The notes below the pieces were generated by a model, which was not told the origin of the DNA, searched no databases, and worked only from the letters and a program-made list of their open reading frames with translations. From NCBI RefSeq assembly GCF_012910905.1, contig NZ_WTVN01000001.1, positions 310,001 to 374,000 on the forward strand: 64,000 bases of DNA. The letters are read 5' to 3'. The stretch is from Aromatoleum toluvorans (GTDB lineage Bacteria > Pseudomonadota > Gammaproteobacteria > Burkholderiales > Rhodocyclaceae). Positions 1 to 8,487 of this stretch are shown here, in pieces. Within the stretch, counting starts at the first letter, position 1. Each line of letters opens with the position of its first letter. Both the position numbers and the translations under genes were made by a program.

Positions 1-296
1 ACGCTGAGATGCGGAAGGATGTGAAAGGCCTGGAACACGAATCCGTAGCTGCGCCGGCGCAGCCGGGCGAAGGCGTCATCGTCGAGTCCGACGAGTTCCG
101 TGCCGTCCAGCCGGATGCTTCCGCCATCGGCCGGCTCCAGGCCCGCCATGCAGTTGAGCAGCGTGGACTTGCCGACCCCGGATTCGCCCATGATCGCGAC
201 GCACTCACCGCGCCGCAGCTGCAGCGACACCCCCTCGAACAACGGGCGGGCAGCTTCGGTGCCGAACCGTTTCTTCAAGCCGTCGATCTCGAACAT
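1..296 (-). CDS. ABC transporter ATP-binding protein (partial, N-terminal part)
   Basis: The gene reads leftward and runs off the window, leaving about 98 N-terminal residues. The translation starts MFEIDGLKKRFG and carries a clear Walker A, GESGVGKST, followed by a Q-loop region FVFQAFHILPHL. This is the pattern of the small LolD/MacB/FtsE-type ATPases that pair with FtsX-like permeases, but the signature motif and Walker B lie outside, so the subfamily is open. The ATG at 294-296 is preceded by an AGGA-type ribosome site about nine bases upstream. The gene is divergent from the binding-protein gene at 707. Whether the two belong to one transport system is not shown. Confidence 0.85.
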   Translation of the reverse strand, partial: MFEIDGLKKRFGTEAARPLFEGVSLQLRRGECVAIMGESGVGKSTLLNCMAGLEPADGGSIRLDGTELVGLDDDAFARLRRRSYGFVFQAFHILPHLS

Positions 297-706
297 TCCG
301 ATCACATCCTCATGTCGCGAATCGCGGGGTCCGGGACGAGCAGTCCGGGAGCGCCAGCGCCGTTGCAAAACTGCAACGCGGAACACCCCGAATCCGCCAC
401 GTCCTTCCCGCCGCGAGTGCGTGAAATTCCCCACCGGTAAAGGATGACATGAAGCTCCACGATAAATTCATGCCGCTTATGATGGGCAAATCCGGGATTG
501 ACTCGATCCGACTTAGATGGAAAGCTGACTCATTTCACAAGGTATATACCCGCGCGCAATGAGGATGACGACCAGCCTGGCCGGAATGCTCCCGCGCACA
601 GCCTCCGCGACGAGGACAGGCACACCGACCCGAAGCGAATCCTCTTGCAAGCATACGCCCCGGATCCCATTTTTTTGCACGACCATCGTCGCATGCCGCA
701 CGTGAC
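297..706. other. Divergent intergenic region
   Basis: About 410 bases separate the leftward ABC ATPase from the rightward binding-protein gene. Short open frames exist here but none has a credible ribosome site or a recognisable product. The only clear structure is the dyad at 361-378. Promoters for both flanking genes must lie here, but I could not pick a convincing -35/-10 pair. Confidence 0.6.
361..378. promoter_or_regulatory. Perfect inverted repeat, candidate operator
   Basis: Seven-base arms CGTTGCA and TGCAACG are separated by AAAC. The core TTGCA-N4-TGCAA has the size and spacing of a Crp/Fnr-family site but not the Fnr bases (TTGAT-N4-ATCAA). It lies 65 bases upstream of the ATPase start and about 330 upstream of the binding-protein start, so it most plausibly serves the leftward gene. 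Confidence 0.4.
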
Positions 707-1624
707 ATGCTGAACCAGTCGTTGCGCCTCCTTTTCGCTCTGGCGATATTCGCGCTGCTGGCGCGGCCGGCGTTCGCGCTCGAAGCGGCAGTGGTGCTTT
801 CCAAGCGCAGCCCGGTGCAGGAGGCATTTTCCGAGGCCCTTTTCCGCGCAGTGTCATCCTCGCCATCCGTGCGCCTGAGCAACGCGGGGAGCACGGAAGA
901 ATCCATCGACGAAGCGGCCCTGAAGCGCGCCGACCTCGTGATTGCGGTCGGTGCGGAGGCCGCCGACGCCATCGCGGGGCGCAGTACGGCGCCCATACTG
1001 GTCGCGCTGATCTCGACCCCAAACCTGCGCACGCTCCAGTCCCGGTATCCGCGTGCCAGGTTGGGCGGGATCGTGCTCGACCAGCCGCTCGCCCGGCACA
1101 TGCGCCTGATCCGTGCGACCAATCCGAAGACCACACGAGTGGGTGTACTGCTCGGTCCGCAGTCGGCGCCGATGCGCGGTGCGCTCGCCGAAGCGGGAAG
1201 CCGCCAGGGCCTGAACATGAGCTTCGAGGCCATCGAGGACACCGACGGGTTGCTGCCCGCGCTCGAACGCCTGCTCGAAACCTCGGACGCGATCCTCGCG
1301 GTGCCCGATCCGGTCGCATACAGTTCCAGCACGGCACGCCCCATCCTGCTGACCACCTATCGCTATCGCAAGCCGCTGTTCGGCTATTCGCAGGCCTACG
1401 TGACGGCCGGCGCGATCGCATCGGTCTATACCGCCCCCGAAGACGCTGCGCGCCAGGTGGCAGAATGGCTGGCCTCGCACCCGACCCCGGCGCACGTCGA
1501 GCTGCCGGTGGCGCCGAAGTATTTCAGTGTCGGGGTCAACCGCCACGTTGCGCGCTCGCTCCTGTACCCGGTTCCCGATGAGACGGCCCTCGCCGATGCG
1601 ATCGAGAAAAGGAGGCCGCATTGA
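707..1624 (+). CDS. Periplasmic substrate-binding protein (ABC_sub_bind-like)
   Basis: A 305-residue protein with an N-terminal signal peptide: hydrophobic stretch LRLLFALAIFALL, likely cleaved after AFA near residue 24. The rest reads like the uncharacterised ABC-type periplasmic binding family (PF04392-like): alternating GVLLGP, ILAVPDP and PILLTTYRY segments typical of a two-lobed binding fold. No permease gene is adjacent on this strand. Its stop overlaps the TTG start of the following diguanylate cyclase by four bases, so the pair should be translated together. I infer that the protein senses a ligand for the cyclase rather than feeding a transporter. No strong ribosome site precedes the chosen ATG, so the start could shift slightly. 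Confidence 0.75.
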   Translation: MLNQSLRLLFALAIFALLARPAFALEAAVVLSKRSPVQEAFSEALFRAVSSSPSVRLSNAGSTEESIDEAALKRADLVIAVGAEAADAIAGRSTAPILVALISTPNLRTLQSRYPRARLGGIVLDQPLARHMRLIRATNPKTTRVGVLLGPQSAPMRGALAEAGSRQGLNMSFEAIEDTDGLLPALERLLETSDAILAVPDPVAYSSSTARPILLTTYRYRKPLFGYSQAYVTAGAIASVYTAPEDAARQVAEWLASHPTPAHVELPVAPKYFSVGVNRHVARSLLYPVPDETALADAIEKRRPH

Positions 1625-2982
1625 AGCCGAGCCGCCTCTCCCTGCATGACCGGCTGCTGCTCGTCGCACTGCTGCCGGCGGCGCTGCTCGCCACGCTCGT
1701 GACGGCGCTGGTCCTCTATCGCGGTGCCCAGACCGTGGACCGCGCAGTTCACGATCACGGCACGGCCATCGTCAGCTTTCTCGCCCCGGCGGCCGAATAC
1801 GGCGTGATCTCCGGCAATCGTGCCACGCTTCAATCCCTGCTGCAGGCCGCGATGGCGCAACGCGAAGTGATCGCCGCAGGGGTCTACAACGACCAGGGGG
1901 AGCTGCTCGCGAGCAAGGGACGCATCGGCGTGCTGGACCCCGAGGTTCTGCGCGCGGCCGACGGCACGGCCACGCACACGGCCCCCGACATCCTCACCGT
2001 CATCGCGCCGATCGAATCGGCCGGCATCAACATCGACGACGAATATCTCGACGGCTGGCAGACGCGCGGCGTCGCACGCATGCGGACGATCGGCTGGGTC
2101 CACGTGGAGCTCGACACCCGTCCGTCGTCGCGCGAGAAATCCCTGATCGTATGGACTTCCTTCGCGATCGTCGCCCTCGGCCTGCTGCTCACGGCCGTGA
2201 TCGCGGTAAGGCTGGCGCGGTCGGTATCGCGCCCCGTCGCGGGCCTGGTCCGCGGCGTCAAGCAGATGGCCGCGGGCGCGCTCGACGTCGAAATTTCCGA
2301 GCAGGCGACGAGCCAGGAGCTGTCCGCGCTGGAGCGCGGCTTCAACACGATGGCGCGCGCGATCTCGGAGAACCATCGCACGCTGCAGTCGCGCATCGAC
2401 GACGCCACGGCGCTGCTCGCTTACCAGGCGCAACACGACCCCCTAACGGGCCTGCAGAACCGCCGCGTATTCGAGCAGAAACTGGAGGAGTGCGTCATCG
2501 CGTCGCGCCGCGCAGGCGACCATGGGGCGCTGTGCTTCATCGACCTCGACCGCTTCAAGATCGTGAACGACACCTGCGGCCATGCCGCCGGCGACGACCT
2601 GCTGATGCGCATCGCGCTGCTGATCCAGCAGCGGGTGCGCGAACAGGACATCATCTGCCGCATCGGCGGCGACGAGTTCGCGCTGATCCTGCGCGGCTGC
2701 AGCCCGGAGGACGCGCTCAACATCGCCAATGAACTGCGGGAGAGCATCTCCTCCTTCCGCTTCGACTGGCAGGGCCACACCTTCTCGGTCGGCGCCAGCA
2801 TCGGCATGGCCTGCATCGACGGCACGCACACCGATCCGTCGGACATCCTGATCGCGGCCGACGCCGCCTGTTACGACGCGAAGCGAAACGGCCGAAACTG
2901 CGTCATACAGTACCCGGCACAGGGTTGCGCACCCGACGCCGCCCCGGACGTGGCCACGTCAGGCGGCGAGAACACGGCCTGA
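1621..2982 (+). CDS. Membrane diguanylate cyclase (CHASE8-like sensor, HAMP, GGDEF)
   Basis: A 453-residue protein made of a membrane segment near residues 12-34, a periplasmic region to about 175, a second membrane segment at roughly 178-198, a HAMP linker, and a GGDEF domain from about residue 270. The active site reads RIGGDEFALIL and the metal-binding region FIDLDRFKIVND, so it should make cyclic di-GMP from two GTP. The periplasmic part (AEYGVISGNRATLQSLL) resembles the CHASE8 domain of the YfiN/DgcN cyclases, which are controlled by a periplasmic partner. Translation starts at TTG inside the stop of the binding-protein gene, which suggests the binding protein is that partner here. No RxxD inhibitory site is evident just before GGDEF. 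Confidence 0.88.
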   Translation: MKPSRLSLHDRLLLVALLPAALLATLVTALVLYRGAQTVDRAVHDHGTAIVSFLAPAAEYGVISGNRATLQSLLQAAMAQREVIAAGVYNDQGELLASKGRIGVLDPEVLRAADGTATHTAPDILTVIAPIESAGINIDDEYLDGWQTRGVARMRTIGWVHVELDTRPSSREKSLIVWTSFAIVALGLLLTAVIAVRLARSVSRPVAGLVRGVKQMAAGALDVEISEQATSQELSALERGFNTMARAISENHRTLQSRIDDATALLAYQAQHDPLTGLQNRRVFEQKLEECVIASRRAGDHGALCFIDLDRFKIVNDTCGHAAGDDLLMRIALLIQQRVREQDIICRIGGDEFALILRGCSPEDALNIANELRESISSFRFDWQGHTFSVGASIGMACIDGTHTDPSDILIAADAACYDAKRNGRNCVIQYPAQGCAPDAAPDVATSGGENTA

Positions 2983-3050
2983 CTGCTCCGTCGGGCCGTT
3001 TCGCATGCGGCATGCGGCGCCGCTTCGCGTATACTCGCGGCGCCCCGATC

Positions 3051-3884
3051 ATGCCCGTCGACCACTACGAAAACTTTCCTGTCGCCTCGCTCCTGCTTCC
3101 GGCGCGCCTGCGCGAGCCCGTGGAAGCAATCTATGCGTTCGCGCGCACAGCCGACGACATCGCCGACGAGGGCGACATGGCACCTGTCGCACGCCTGGCG
3201 CGGCTCAACGACTACCGCATCGAACTGAATGCGATCGCCACGGGCGACCCCCCGCGCGACGCCTCGCTCGCGCCGATGTTCGCGCGTCTCGGCGCGAACA
3301 TCCAGGCCCACAAGCTGCCGCTGCAGTACTTCCGCGACCTGCTCGACGCCTTCAGCCAGGACGTCGGCAAGACGCGCTATGCCGATTTCGCCGAGCTGCT
3401 CGACTACTGCCGCCGCTCGGCCAATCCCGTCGGGCGGCTGCTGCTGCACCTCTATGACGCGGCGACCCCGGACAACCTGCGGCGCTCGGATCTCATCTGC
3501 ACCAGCCTGCAGCTGATCAACTTCTGGCAGGACGTCGCCGTCGACTGGCGCAAGCAGCGCATCTACCTGCCGCTGGCCGACATGACGCGCTTCGGCATCG
3601 ACGAATCGCACATCGACAGCGGCCGCTGCGACGACGCGTGGCGCGCGCTGATGGACTTCGAGGTGCAACGTGCGCGCGCGATGATGCTGGAAGGCGCCCC
3701 GCTCGCGCGGCAACTGCCGGGACGCATCGGCTGGGAGCTGCGCCTGATGGTGCTGGGCGGCCTGCGCATCCTCGAACGCATCGAGGCGATCGATTACGAC
3801 GTGTTCCGCCGCCGGCCCACCCTCGCCCGCGGCGACTGGCCGCGACTCGCGTGGCGGGCCGTGCATTACCCGAGAAACCGATGA
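3051..3884 (+). CDS. hpnC: Hydroxysqualene synthase-type squalene synthase HpnC
   Basis: A 277-residue trans-isoprenyl diphosphate synthase of the squalene/phytoene family. Aspartate-rich motifs are visible: RTADDIADEGD near the N-terminus and QDVAVDWRKQRIYLP in the second half. HpnC is known to convert presqualene diphosphate to hydroxysqualene, the middle step of the three-enzyme bacterial squalene route. The open frame extends further upstream, but the ATG at 3051 gives the normal N-terminus (MPVDHYENFPVAS). Its stop overlaps the start of hpnD by four bases (ATGA), and hpnE follows, so the order is the classic hpnCDE. A TATACT hexamer at 3030-3035 might be a -10 box, but no good -35 partner was found. 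Confidence 0.93.
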   Translation: MPVDHYENFPVASLLLPARLREPVEAIYAFARTADDIADEGDMAPVARLARLNDYRIELNAIATGDPPRDASLAPMFARLGANIQAHKLPLQYFRDLLDAFSQDVGKTRYADFAELLDYCRRSANPVGRLLLHLYDAATPDNLRRSDLICTSLQLINFWQDVAVDWRKQRIYLPLADMTRFGIDESHIDSGRCDDAWRALMDFEVQRARAMMLEGAPLARQLPGRIGWELRLMVLGGLRILERIEAIDYDVFRRRPTLARGDWPRLAWRAVHYPRNR

Positions 3885-4714
3885 ATCCGCACGAATATTG
3901 TCACGACAAGGCTGCGAAAAGCGGCTCCAGCTTCTACTACAGCTTCATGTTCCTGCCGCCGGAGCGCCGCCAGGCCATCACGGCCCTGTATGCGTTCTGC
4001 CGCGAGGTGGACGACGTCGTCGACGAGTGCCATGACGTGCAGGTCGCGCAGACCAAGCTCGACTGGTGGCGCAAGGAAGTGTCGCGCGCCTATGGCGAGA
4101 CGCCCAGCCATCCGGTGGGCTTCGCGCTGAAGGATGTCGCCGGGCGCTTCAACCTGCCGCGCGAACAGCTTCTCGAGATCATCGACGGCATGGAGATGGA
4201 TCTCACGCAGAGCCGCTATCTCGACTTCAAGGGCCTGCAGCTCTACTGCTACCGCGTCGCCAGCGTCGTGGGGCTGCTCGCCGCCGAGATCTTCGGCTAC
4301 CGCGAACGGCAGACGCTGAAGTACGCCCACGACCTCGGCATGGCCTTCCAGCTCACCAACATCATCCGCGATGTCGGCGAGGACGCGCGCCGCGGACGCA
4401 TCTATCTGCCGATCGAGGACCTGCAGCGCTTCGAGGTCCCCGCGAGCCAGATCATGGAAGGACGCCACGACGACAACTTCCGCGCGCTGATGGCCTTCCA
4501 GGCCGAGCGCGCCGAGACGTTCTACGACCAGGCGCTCGCCCAGCTCCCCGCCGTCGACCGCAAGAGCCAGCGCCCCGGCCTCGTGATGGCGGCGATCTAC
4601 CGCACCCTGCTGCGCGAGATCGCCAGCGACGGCTTCCTCGTGCTCGACCGCCGCACCTCACTCACCCCGGTGCGCAAGCTATGGATCGCGGGCAAGACCT
4701 GGGTGCGCGCATGA
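3881..4714 (+). CDS. hpnD: Presqualene diphosphate synthase HpnD
   Basis: A 277-residue squalene/phytoene synthase homologue beginning MNPHEYCHDKAA. It carries both Mg-binding motifs, CREVDDVVDE and NIIRDVGEDARRGRIYLP, in the usual positions. HpnD joins two farnesyl diphosphates to presqualene diphosphate, the substrate of HpnC. The start overlaps the hpnC stop (ATGA), and hpnE begins 19 bases after its stop, so the three genes should be one operon. A longer in-frame extension upstream overlaps hpnC fully and is not credible. The product could serve hopanoid synthesis, but no squalene-hopene cyclase is within this window. Confidence 0.94.
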   Translation: MNPHEYCHDKAAKSGSSFYYSFMFLPPERRQAITALYAFCREVDDVVDECHDVQVAQTKLDWWRKEVSRAYGETPSHPVGFALKDVAGRFNLPREQLLEIIDGMEMDLTQSRYLDFKGLQLYCYRVASVVGLLAAEIFGYRERQTLKYAHDLGMAFQLTNIIRDVGEDARRGRIYLPIEDLQRFEVPASQIMEGRHDDNFRALMAFQAERAETFYDQALAQLPAVDRKSQRPGLVMAAIYRTLLREIASDGFLVLDRRTSLTPVRKLWIAGKTWVRA

Positions 4715-4733
4715 CGGCGGGACGCGGCCCGCG

Positions 4734-6044
4734 ATGACCCATCAGGTCGCGATCATCGGCGCCGGTTACGCCGGCCTCGCGTGCGCGGTCGAACTCGCGC
4801 GGCGCGGCGTGCAGGTGACCGTGTTCGAGCGCTCGCACACGCTCGGCGGGCGGGCGCGCGCGGTCGCGAAGGACGGGTGGCGCGTCGATAACGGCCAGCA
4901 CATCCTGCTCGGCGCGTACGCCGAACTGCTGCGCCTGCTCCGCATCACGGGCGGATCGCCGAAGGAACTCGCCCATCTGCCGCTCACCTTGCACATTCCC
5001 GGGCATCTGCACCTGCAGGCCGCCGGCCTGCCCGCCCCGTTGCATCTGGCGTTCGGCCTGCTGCGCACCAAGGGGCTGGGCTGGGGCGACCGCTTCGGGT
5101 TGCTGCGGCTGATGCGCACGCTGAAGAAGCGGCGCTTCCGCGTCGACTCCGACCTGAGCGTGGCCGCGCTGCTACGCGAGCTGCGCCAGTCCGAGCGCCT
5201 GATCCGGCTGGTGTGGGAACCGCTGTGCGTCGCGGCGCTGAACACCCCGATCGCCGAAGCCTCCGCGCAGGTGTTCGCGAACGTGCTGCGCGACAGCCTG
5301 GCGGCCGGCGCCGCGGCGAGCGAACTGCTGATCCCGCGCGTCGACCTGTCCGAACTCTTCCCCGTCCCGGCCGCGCGCTACCTCGCGGTGCGCCGCGGCA
5401 AGCTGCGCACGGGTACGGCGATCGAAGCGATCCACCACCTGCGGGAAGGTTTCCGACTGGAAGGCGACCCTTCGCCCCGGCAGGTTTATGCGCAGGTGGT
5501 GCTCGCGACCGCACCGCACCACGCGAGCGCGCTGCTCGATTCGGTGGGCAGCTGCGATCGCCTGTCGGCCATGATCGCCGCGCTGCCGAGCGAACCGATC
5601 ACGACCGTGTACCTCGCGCTCGGCGCGTCGATGCGCCTGCAGTACCCGATGATCGGCCTCACCCGCGGCCCCGCCCAGTGGGCCTTCGACCGCGGCCAGC
5701 TCGGCGGGCCGGAAGGGCTGCTGGCGTGCGTCATCAGCGCGCACGGCCCGCATGATGCGCTCTCGCGCGAGGATCTCCTGCTCGCCGTGCATGCCCAGCT
5801 CGAACAGGAGCTCGGCCAGCGCCTGCCGCCGCTGCAGTGGTCGCAGGTCATCACCGAGAAGCGGGCGACCTTCGCCTGCCGTCCGGGCGTATCGCGCCCC
5901 GGCGCCCAGACGCCCGTGCCGGGATTGTGGCTGGCCGGCGACTACCTCGAATCGGACTACCCCGCGACGCTGGAATCGGCCGTGCGCTCGGGGATCAACG
6001 CGGCCGCGCGCGTCCTGCGCCGCATCGCCAGCTCCGCGGCCTGA
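4734..6044 (+). CDS. hpnE: Hydroxysqualene dehydroxylase HpnE (FAD-dependent)
   Basis: A 436-residue FAD-dependent amine oxidase/desaturase-type protein. The N-terminus has the dinucleotide-binding motif GAGYAGLACAVELARRG followed by the ERSHTLGGRAR segment, and the C-terminus has the FAD-closing motif LWLAGDYLESDYPATLESA. HpnE reduces hydroxysqualene to squalene and finishes the HpnCDE route. It is the last gene of the operon and converges on ybbA, whose stop lies only five bases away, so transcription must end inside the opposing gene or by a mechanism I cannot see. Confidence 0.93.
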   Translation: MTHQVAIIGAGYAGLACAVELARRGVQVTVFERSHTLGGRARAVAKDGWRVDNGQHILLGAYAELLRLLRITGGSPKELAHLPLTLHIPGHLHLQAAGLPAPLHLAFGLLRTKGLGWGDRFGLLRLMRTLKKRRFRVDSDLSVAALLRELRQSERLIRLVWEPLCVAALNTPIAEASAQVFANVLRDSLAAGAAASELLIPRVDLSELFPVPAARYLAVRRGKLRTGTAIEAIHHLREGFRLEGDPSPRQVYAQVVLATAPHHASALLDSVGSCDRLSAMIAALPSEPITTVYLALGASMRLQYPMIGLTRGPAQWAFDRGQLGGPEGLLACVISAHGPHDALSREDLLLAVHAQLEQELGQRLPPLQWSQVITEKRATFACRPGVSRPGAQTPVPGLWLAGDYLESDYPATLESAVRSGINAAARVLRRIASSAA

Positions 6045-6049
6045 CCGCC

Positions 6050-6766
6050 TCAGGCGACGCGCGCGGCCGCTTCCGCCAGCCGCCCCGCCTGCATGTGCAG
6101 CACGCGGTCGCAGCGCCCGGCGAGCGATTCGTCGTGCGTGACGAGGATCAGCGTCGTGCCCGATTCGCGGTTCAACGCGAACATCAGCTCGATCACCGAT
6201 TCGCCCGTCGCCGCGTCGAGATTGCCCGTGGGCTCGTCCGCCAGCAGCAGGCGCGGGTTGGGCGCGAATGCCCGCGCCAGGGCCACGCGCTGCTGCTCGC
6301 CCCCCGAAAGATGCTTGGGATAATGGCGCAGGCGGCTGCCGAGGCCCACGCGCTCGAGCCACTGGCGCGCCGTGGCGGCCGCCTCGCGGGCACCCGCGAG
6401 CTCCAGCGGGAGCATGACGTTTTCGAGCGCGGTCAGCGCCGGCAGGAGCTGGAAGGCCTGGAAGACGAAGCCGATCGATTCGCCGCGCAAGGCCGCCCGG
6501 TCGTCCTCGCCGAGGGCGAACAGATCCCGGCCGAGAATCCGGACACCGCCGGCGCTGGGAACATCCAGGCCGGCGAGCAATCCCAGCAAGGTCGATTTGC
6601 CCGATCCGGAAGCGCCGACGATCGCGACCGACTCGCCGGCCGCGACGCTGAACGACACATCCTGCAAAATCCGGAGCGTGCCCTGGCCATCGGCCAGTTC
6701 GACATGCTTCGACAGGTTCGAGACCTGCATCACCGGGACGGAGAATTCAATGCCGCTGCGATCCAT
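6050..6766 (-). CDS. ybbA: YbbA-type ABC transporter ATP-binding protein
   Basis: A 238-residue ATPase of the MacB/LolD/YbbA family. Walker A (GASGSGKST), the ABC signature (LSGGEQQRVALARA) and Walker B (LLLADEPTGNLD) are intact, and a switch histidine follows in LVTHDES. ybbA and tesA are divergent neighbours in many proteobacteria, as here. The ATG at 6764-6766 has a good ribosome site (AAGAAGG) and lies inside tesA; a second in-frame ATG at 6730 has none. I chose 6766, which makes the two divergent genes overlap by 17 bases. The usual YbbP permease is not next to it here. Confidence 0.9.
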   Translation of the reverse strand: MDRSGIEFSVPVMQVSNLSKHVELADGQGTLRILQDVSFSVAAGESVAIVGASGSGKSTLLGLLAGLDVPSAGGVRILGRDLFALGEDDRAALRGESIGFVFQAFQLLPALTALENVMLPLELAGAREAAATARQWLERVGLGSRLRHYPKHLSGGEQQRVALARAFAPNPRLLLADEPTGNLDAATGESVIELMFALNRESGTTLILVTHDESLAGRCDRVLHMQAGRLAEAAARVA

Positions 6767-7361
6767 CGTGACCTTCTTGTTCGCAATCCTGTTGTCGGGC
6801 GCCGCCCAGGCGGCAACGATACTCGTGTGGGGAGACAGCCTGTCCGCCGGCTACGGCCTGCGCTCGAAACAAGACTGGCCCACCCTGTTGCAGACGCGAC
6901 TTGCACGCGAAGGGTTCCGTCATACCGTGGTCAACGGCTCCGTCAGCGGCGAAACCACGGCCGGCGGACGCTCGCGCCTTGGCACCGCGCTCGAGCGCCA
7001 CAAGCCGGACCTGCTGATCCTCGAACTCGGCGCCAACGACGGCCTGCGCGGCCTGCAGCCGGCGCTGATGGGCGAGAACCTCACCGCGATGATCCAGGCG
7101 GCACGCAGCAAGGGGGCACAGGTGCTGCTGGTGGGCATGGAGTTGCCGCCGAACTACGGGCCGGCCTACAACCGCCGCTTCCAGCAGGCCTTCGCCGAGG
7201 TTGCGCAGACCGAGCGGGCCCCCTTCGTCCCCTTCCTCCTCGACGGCTTCGCCGACAAACCGGAGATGTTCCAGTCCGACGGACTCCATCCGACCGCCGA
7301 GGCCCAGCCGCTGATGCTCGAGACGGTATGGAAGGTGCTGCGGGCGCTGCTCAAGAACTGA
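6750..7361 (+). CDS. tesA: Multifunctional acyl-CoA thioesterase/lysophospholipase TesA, periplasmic
   Basis: A 203-residue SGNH/GDSL hydrolase. A signal peptide ends near AAQA (residue 22), so the mature enzyme is periplasmic. The nucleophile motif GDSLSAGYG, the glycine/asparagine blocks (NGSVSGETT, ELGANDGLRG) and the catalytic Asp-His block SDGLHPT are all present. Family members hydrolyse acyl-CoA, lysophospholipids and small esters. The ATG at 6750 follows GGAG by six bases. The gene is divergent from ybbA with overlapping 5' ends and converges with selD. The open frame continues upstream on the same strand, but that part is only the antisense of ybbA. Confidence 0.93.
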   Translation: MPLRSIVTFLFAILLSGAAQAATILVWGDSLSAGYGLRSKQDWPTLLQTRLAREGFRHTVVNGSVSGETTAGGRSRLGTALERHKPDLLILELGANDGLRGLQPALMGENLTAMIQAARSKGAQVLLVGMELPPNYGPAYNRRFQQAFAEVAQTERAPFVPFLLDGFADKPEMFQSDGLHPTAEAQPLMLETVWKVLRALLKN

Positions 7362-7392
7362 GCGTCCATCGCAGGCGCAAGCGCGCGTCGGC

Positions 7393-8433
7393 TCATTCGA
7401 CGCGCAGCACCGCCTCGCCCGCCACCATGCGGCCGATGACATGGCCCTCGCTGCCCTGTTCGTCGCGGATCGCCGCGAGCACCGCATCGACGCCGGACGC
7501 GGCGCACGCGATCAGCAGGCCACCGCTGGTCTGCGGGTCGGTGACGAGCTTGCGCTGCCACTCGGGCGCATCGGCCGGCATCACCACATCCTGCCCGTAG
7601 CTCGCCCAGTTGCGGGTCGATGCGCCGGTGGCGATGCCGTCGCGCACGAGCTTCTCGGCGGCGGCGATCCTCGGCAGCGCGTCGAAGTTCACGGTCGCGC
7701 CCAGCTTTGAGCCGCGGCAGATCTCCAGCAGGTGGCCGGCGAGACCGAAGCCGGTGACGTCGGTGACGGCATGCACGCCGTTCATGCCTGCGAGGCGCGC
7801 GCCGACGCGATTGAGCAGCGTCGTCCAGCGCAGCATCTCGGCGTAATCACCGTCCGACAACAGCCCTTTCTTGAGCCCGGCCGAGAGGATGCCGATGCCG
7901 AGCGGCTTGGTGAGGATCAGCACGTCGCCGTCCTGCGCGCCGGCATTCTTCTTCACTTCGGCCGGATCGACCACGCCCAGGCCGACTAGGCCGTAGATCG
8001 GCTCCAGCACGTCGATCGAATGGCCGCCCGCGATCGGGATGCCCGCGTCGCGGCACACCGAGGCGCCGCCTTCGAGGATGCGGCCGATGACTTCCGGCGG
8101 CAGCTTGTCGAGCGGCATGCCGACGAGCGCGAGCGCCATGATCGGGCGCCCGCCCATCGCATACACGTCCGACAGCGCATTGGTCGCCGCGATGCGGCCG
8201 AAATCGAAGGGGTCATCGACGATGGGGGTGAAGAAATCGGTCGTCGCGACGATCGCCTGCCGCTCGTTCAGCTTGTAGACGGCCGCGTCGTCGGCGGTTT
8301 CGGTGCCGACGAGGAGCTCGGGCGGGACGATGCCGGCCGGCGCATGGGCGAGGAGTTTCGACAACACGGCGGGCGCGATTTTGCAGCCGCATCCACCGCC
8401 GTGGGAGAATTGCGTGAGTTTGATCTGATCCAT
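7393..8433 (-). CDS. selD: Selenide, water dikinase (selenophosphate synthetase) SelD
   Basis: A 346-residue enzyme making selenophosphate from selenide and ATP. The glycine-rich N-terminus reads GGGCGCKI, with Cys15 and Cys17; Cys17 matches the catalytic cysteine of the E. coli enzyme and is a true cysteine, not a UGA codon. Other family blocks are visible: ETADDAAVYKL, TTDFFTPIVDDP, TDVTGFGLAGHL and TDPQTSGGLL. The much longer open frame on this strand is an artefact that runs antisense through selU; the ATG at 8431-8433 gives the family N-terminus. It is divergent from selU, 54 bases apart, so both can share one control region. Confidence 0.95.
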   Translation of the reverse strand: MDQIKLTQFSHGGGCGCKIAPAVLSKLLAHAPAGIVPPELLVGTETADDAAVYKLNERQAIVATTDFFTPIVDDPFDFGRIAATNALSDVYAMGGRPIMALALVGMPLDKLPPEVIGRILEGGASVCRDAGIPIAGGHSIDVLEPIYGLVGLGVVDPAEVKKNAGAQDGDVLILTKPLGIGILSAGLKKGLLSDGDYAEMLRWTTLLNRVGARLAGMNGVHAVTDVTGFGLAGHLLEICRGSKLGATVNFDALPRIAAAEKLVRDGIATGASTRNWASYGQDVVMPADAPEWQRKLVTDPQTSGGLLIACAASGVDAVLAAIRDEQGSEGHVIGRMVAGEAVLRVE

Positions 8434-8487
8434 GGAATCCGAAGGGGAAAGGCGGCCGCCCGGCCAGCACCGGCGCCGCGACAAGGC

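Noticed and set aside
498-713. 71-codon frame upstream of the binding-protein gene
   Set aside because: Starts without a ribosome site, has no motif, and overlaps the start of the real gene in another frame.
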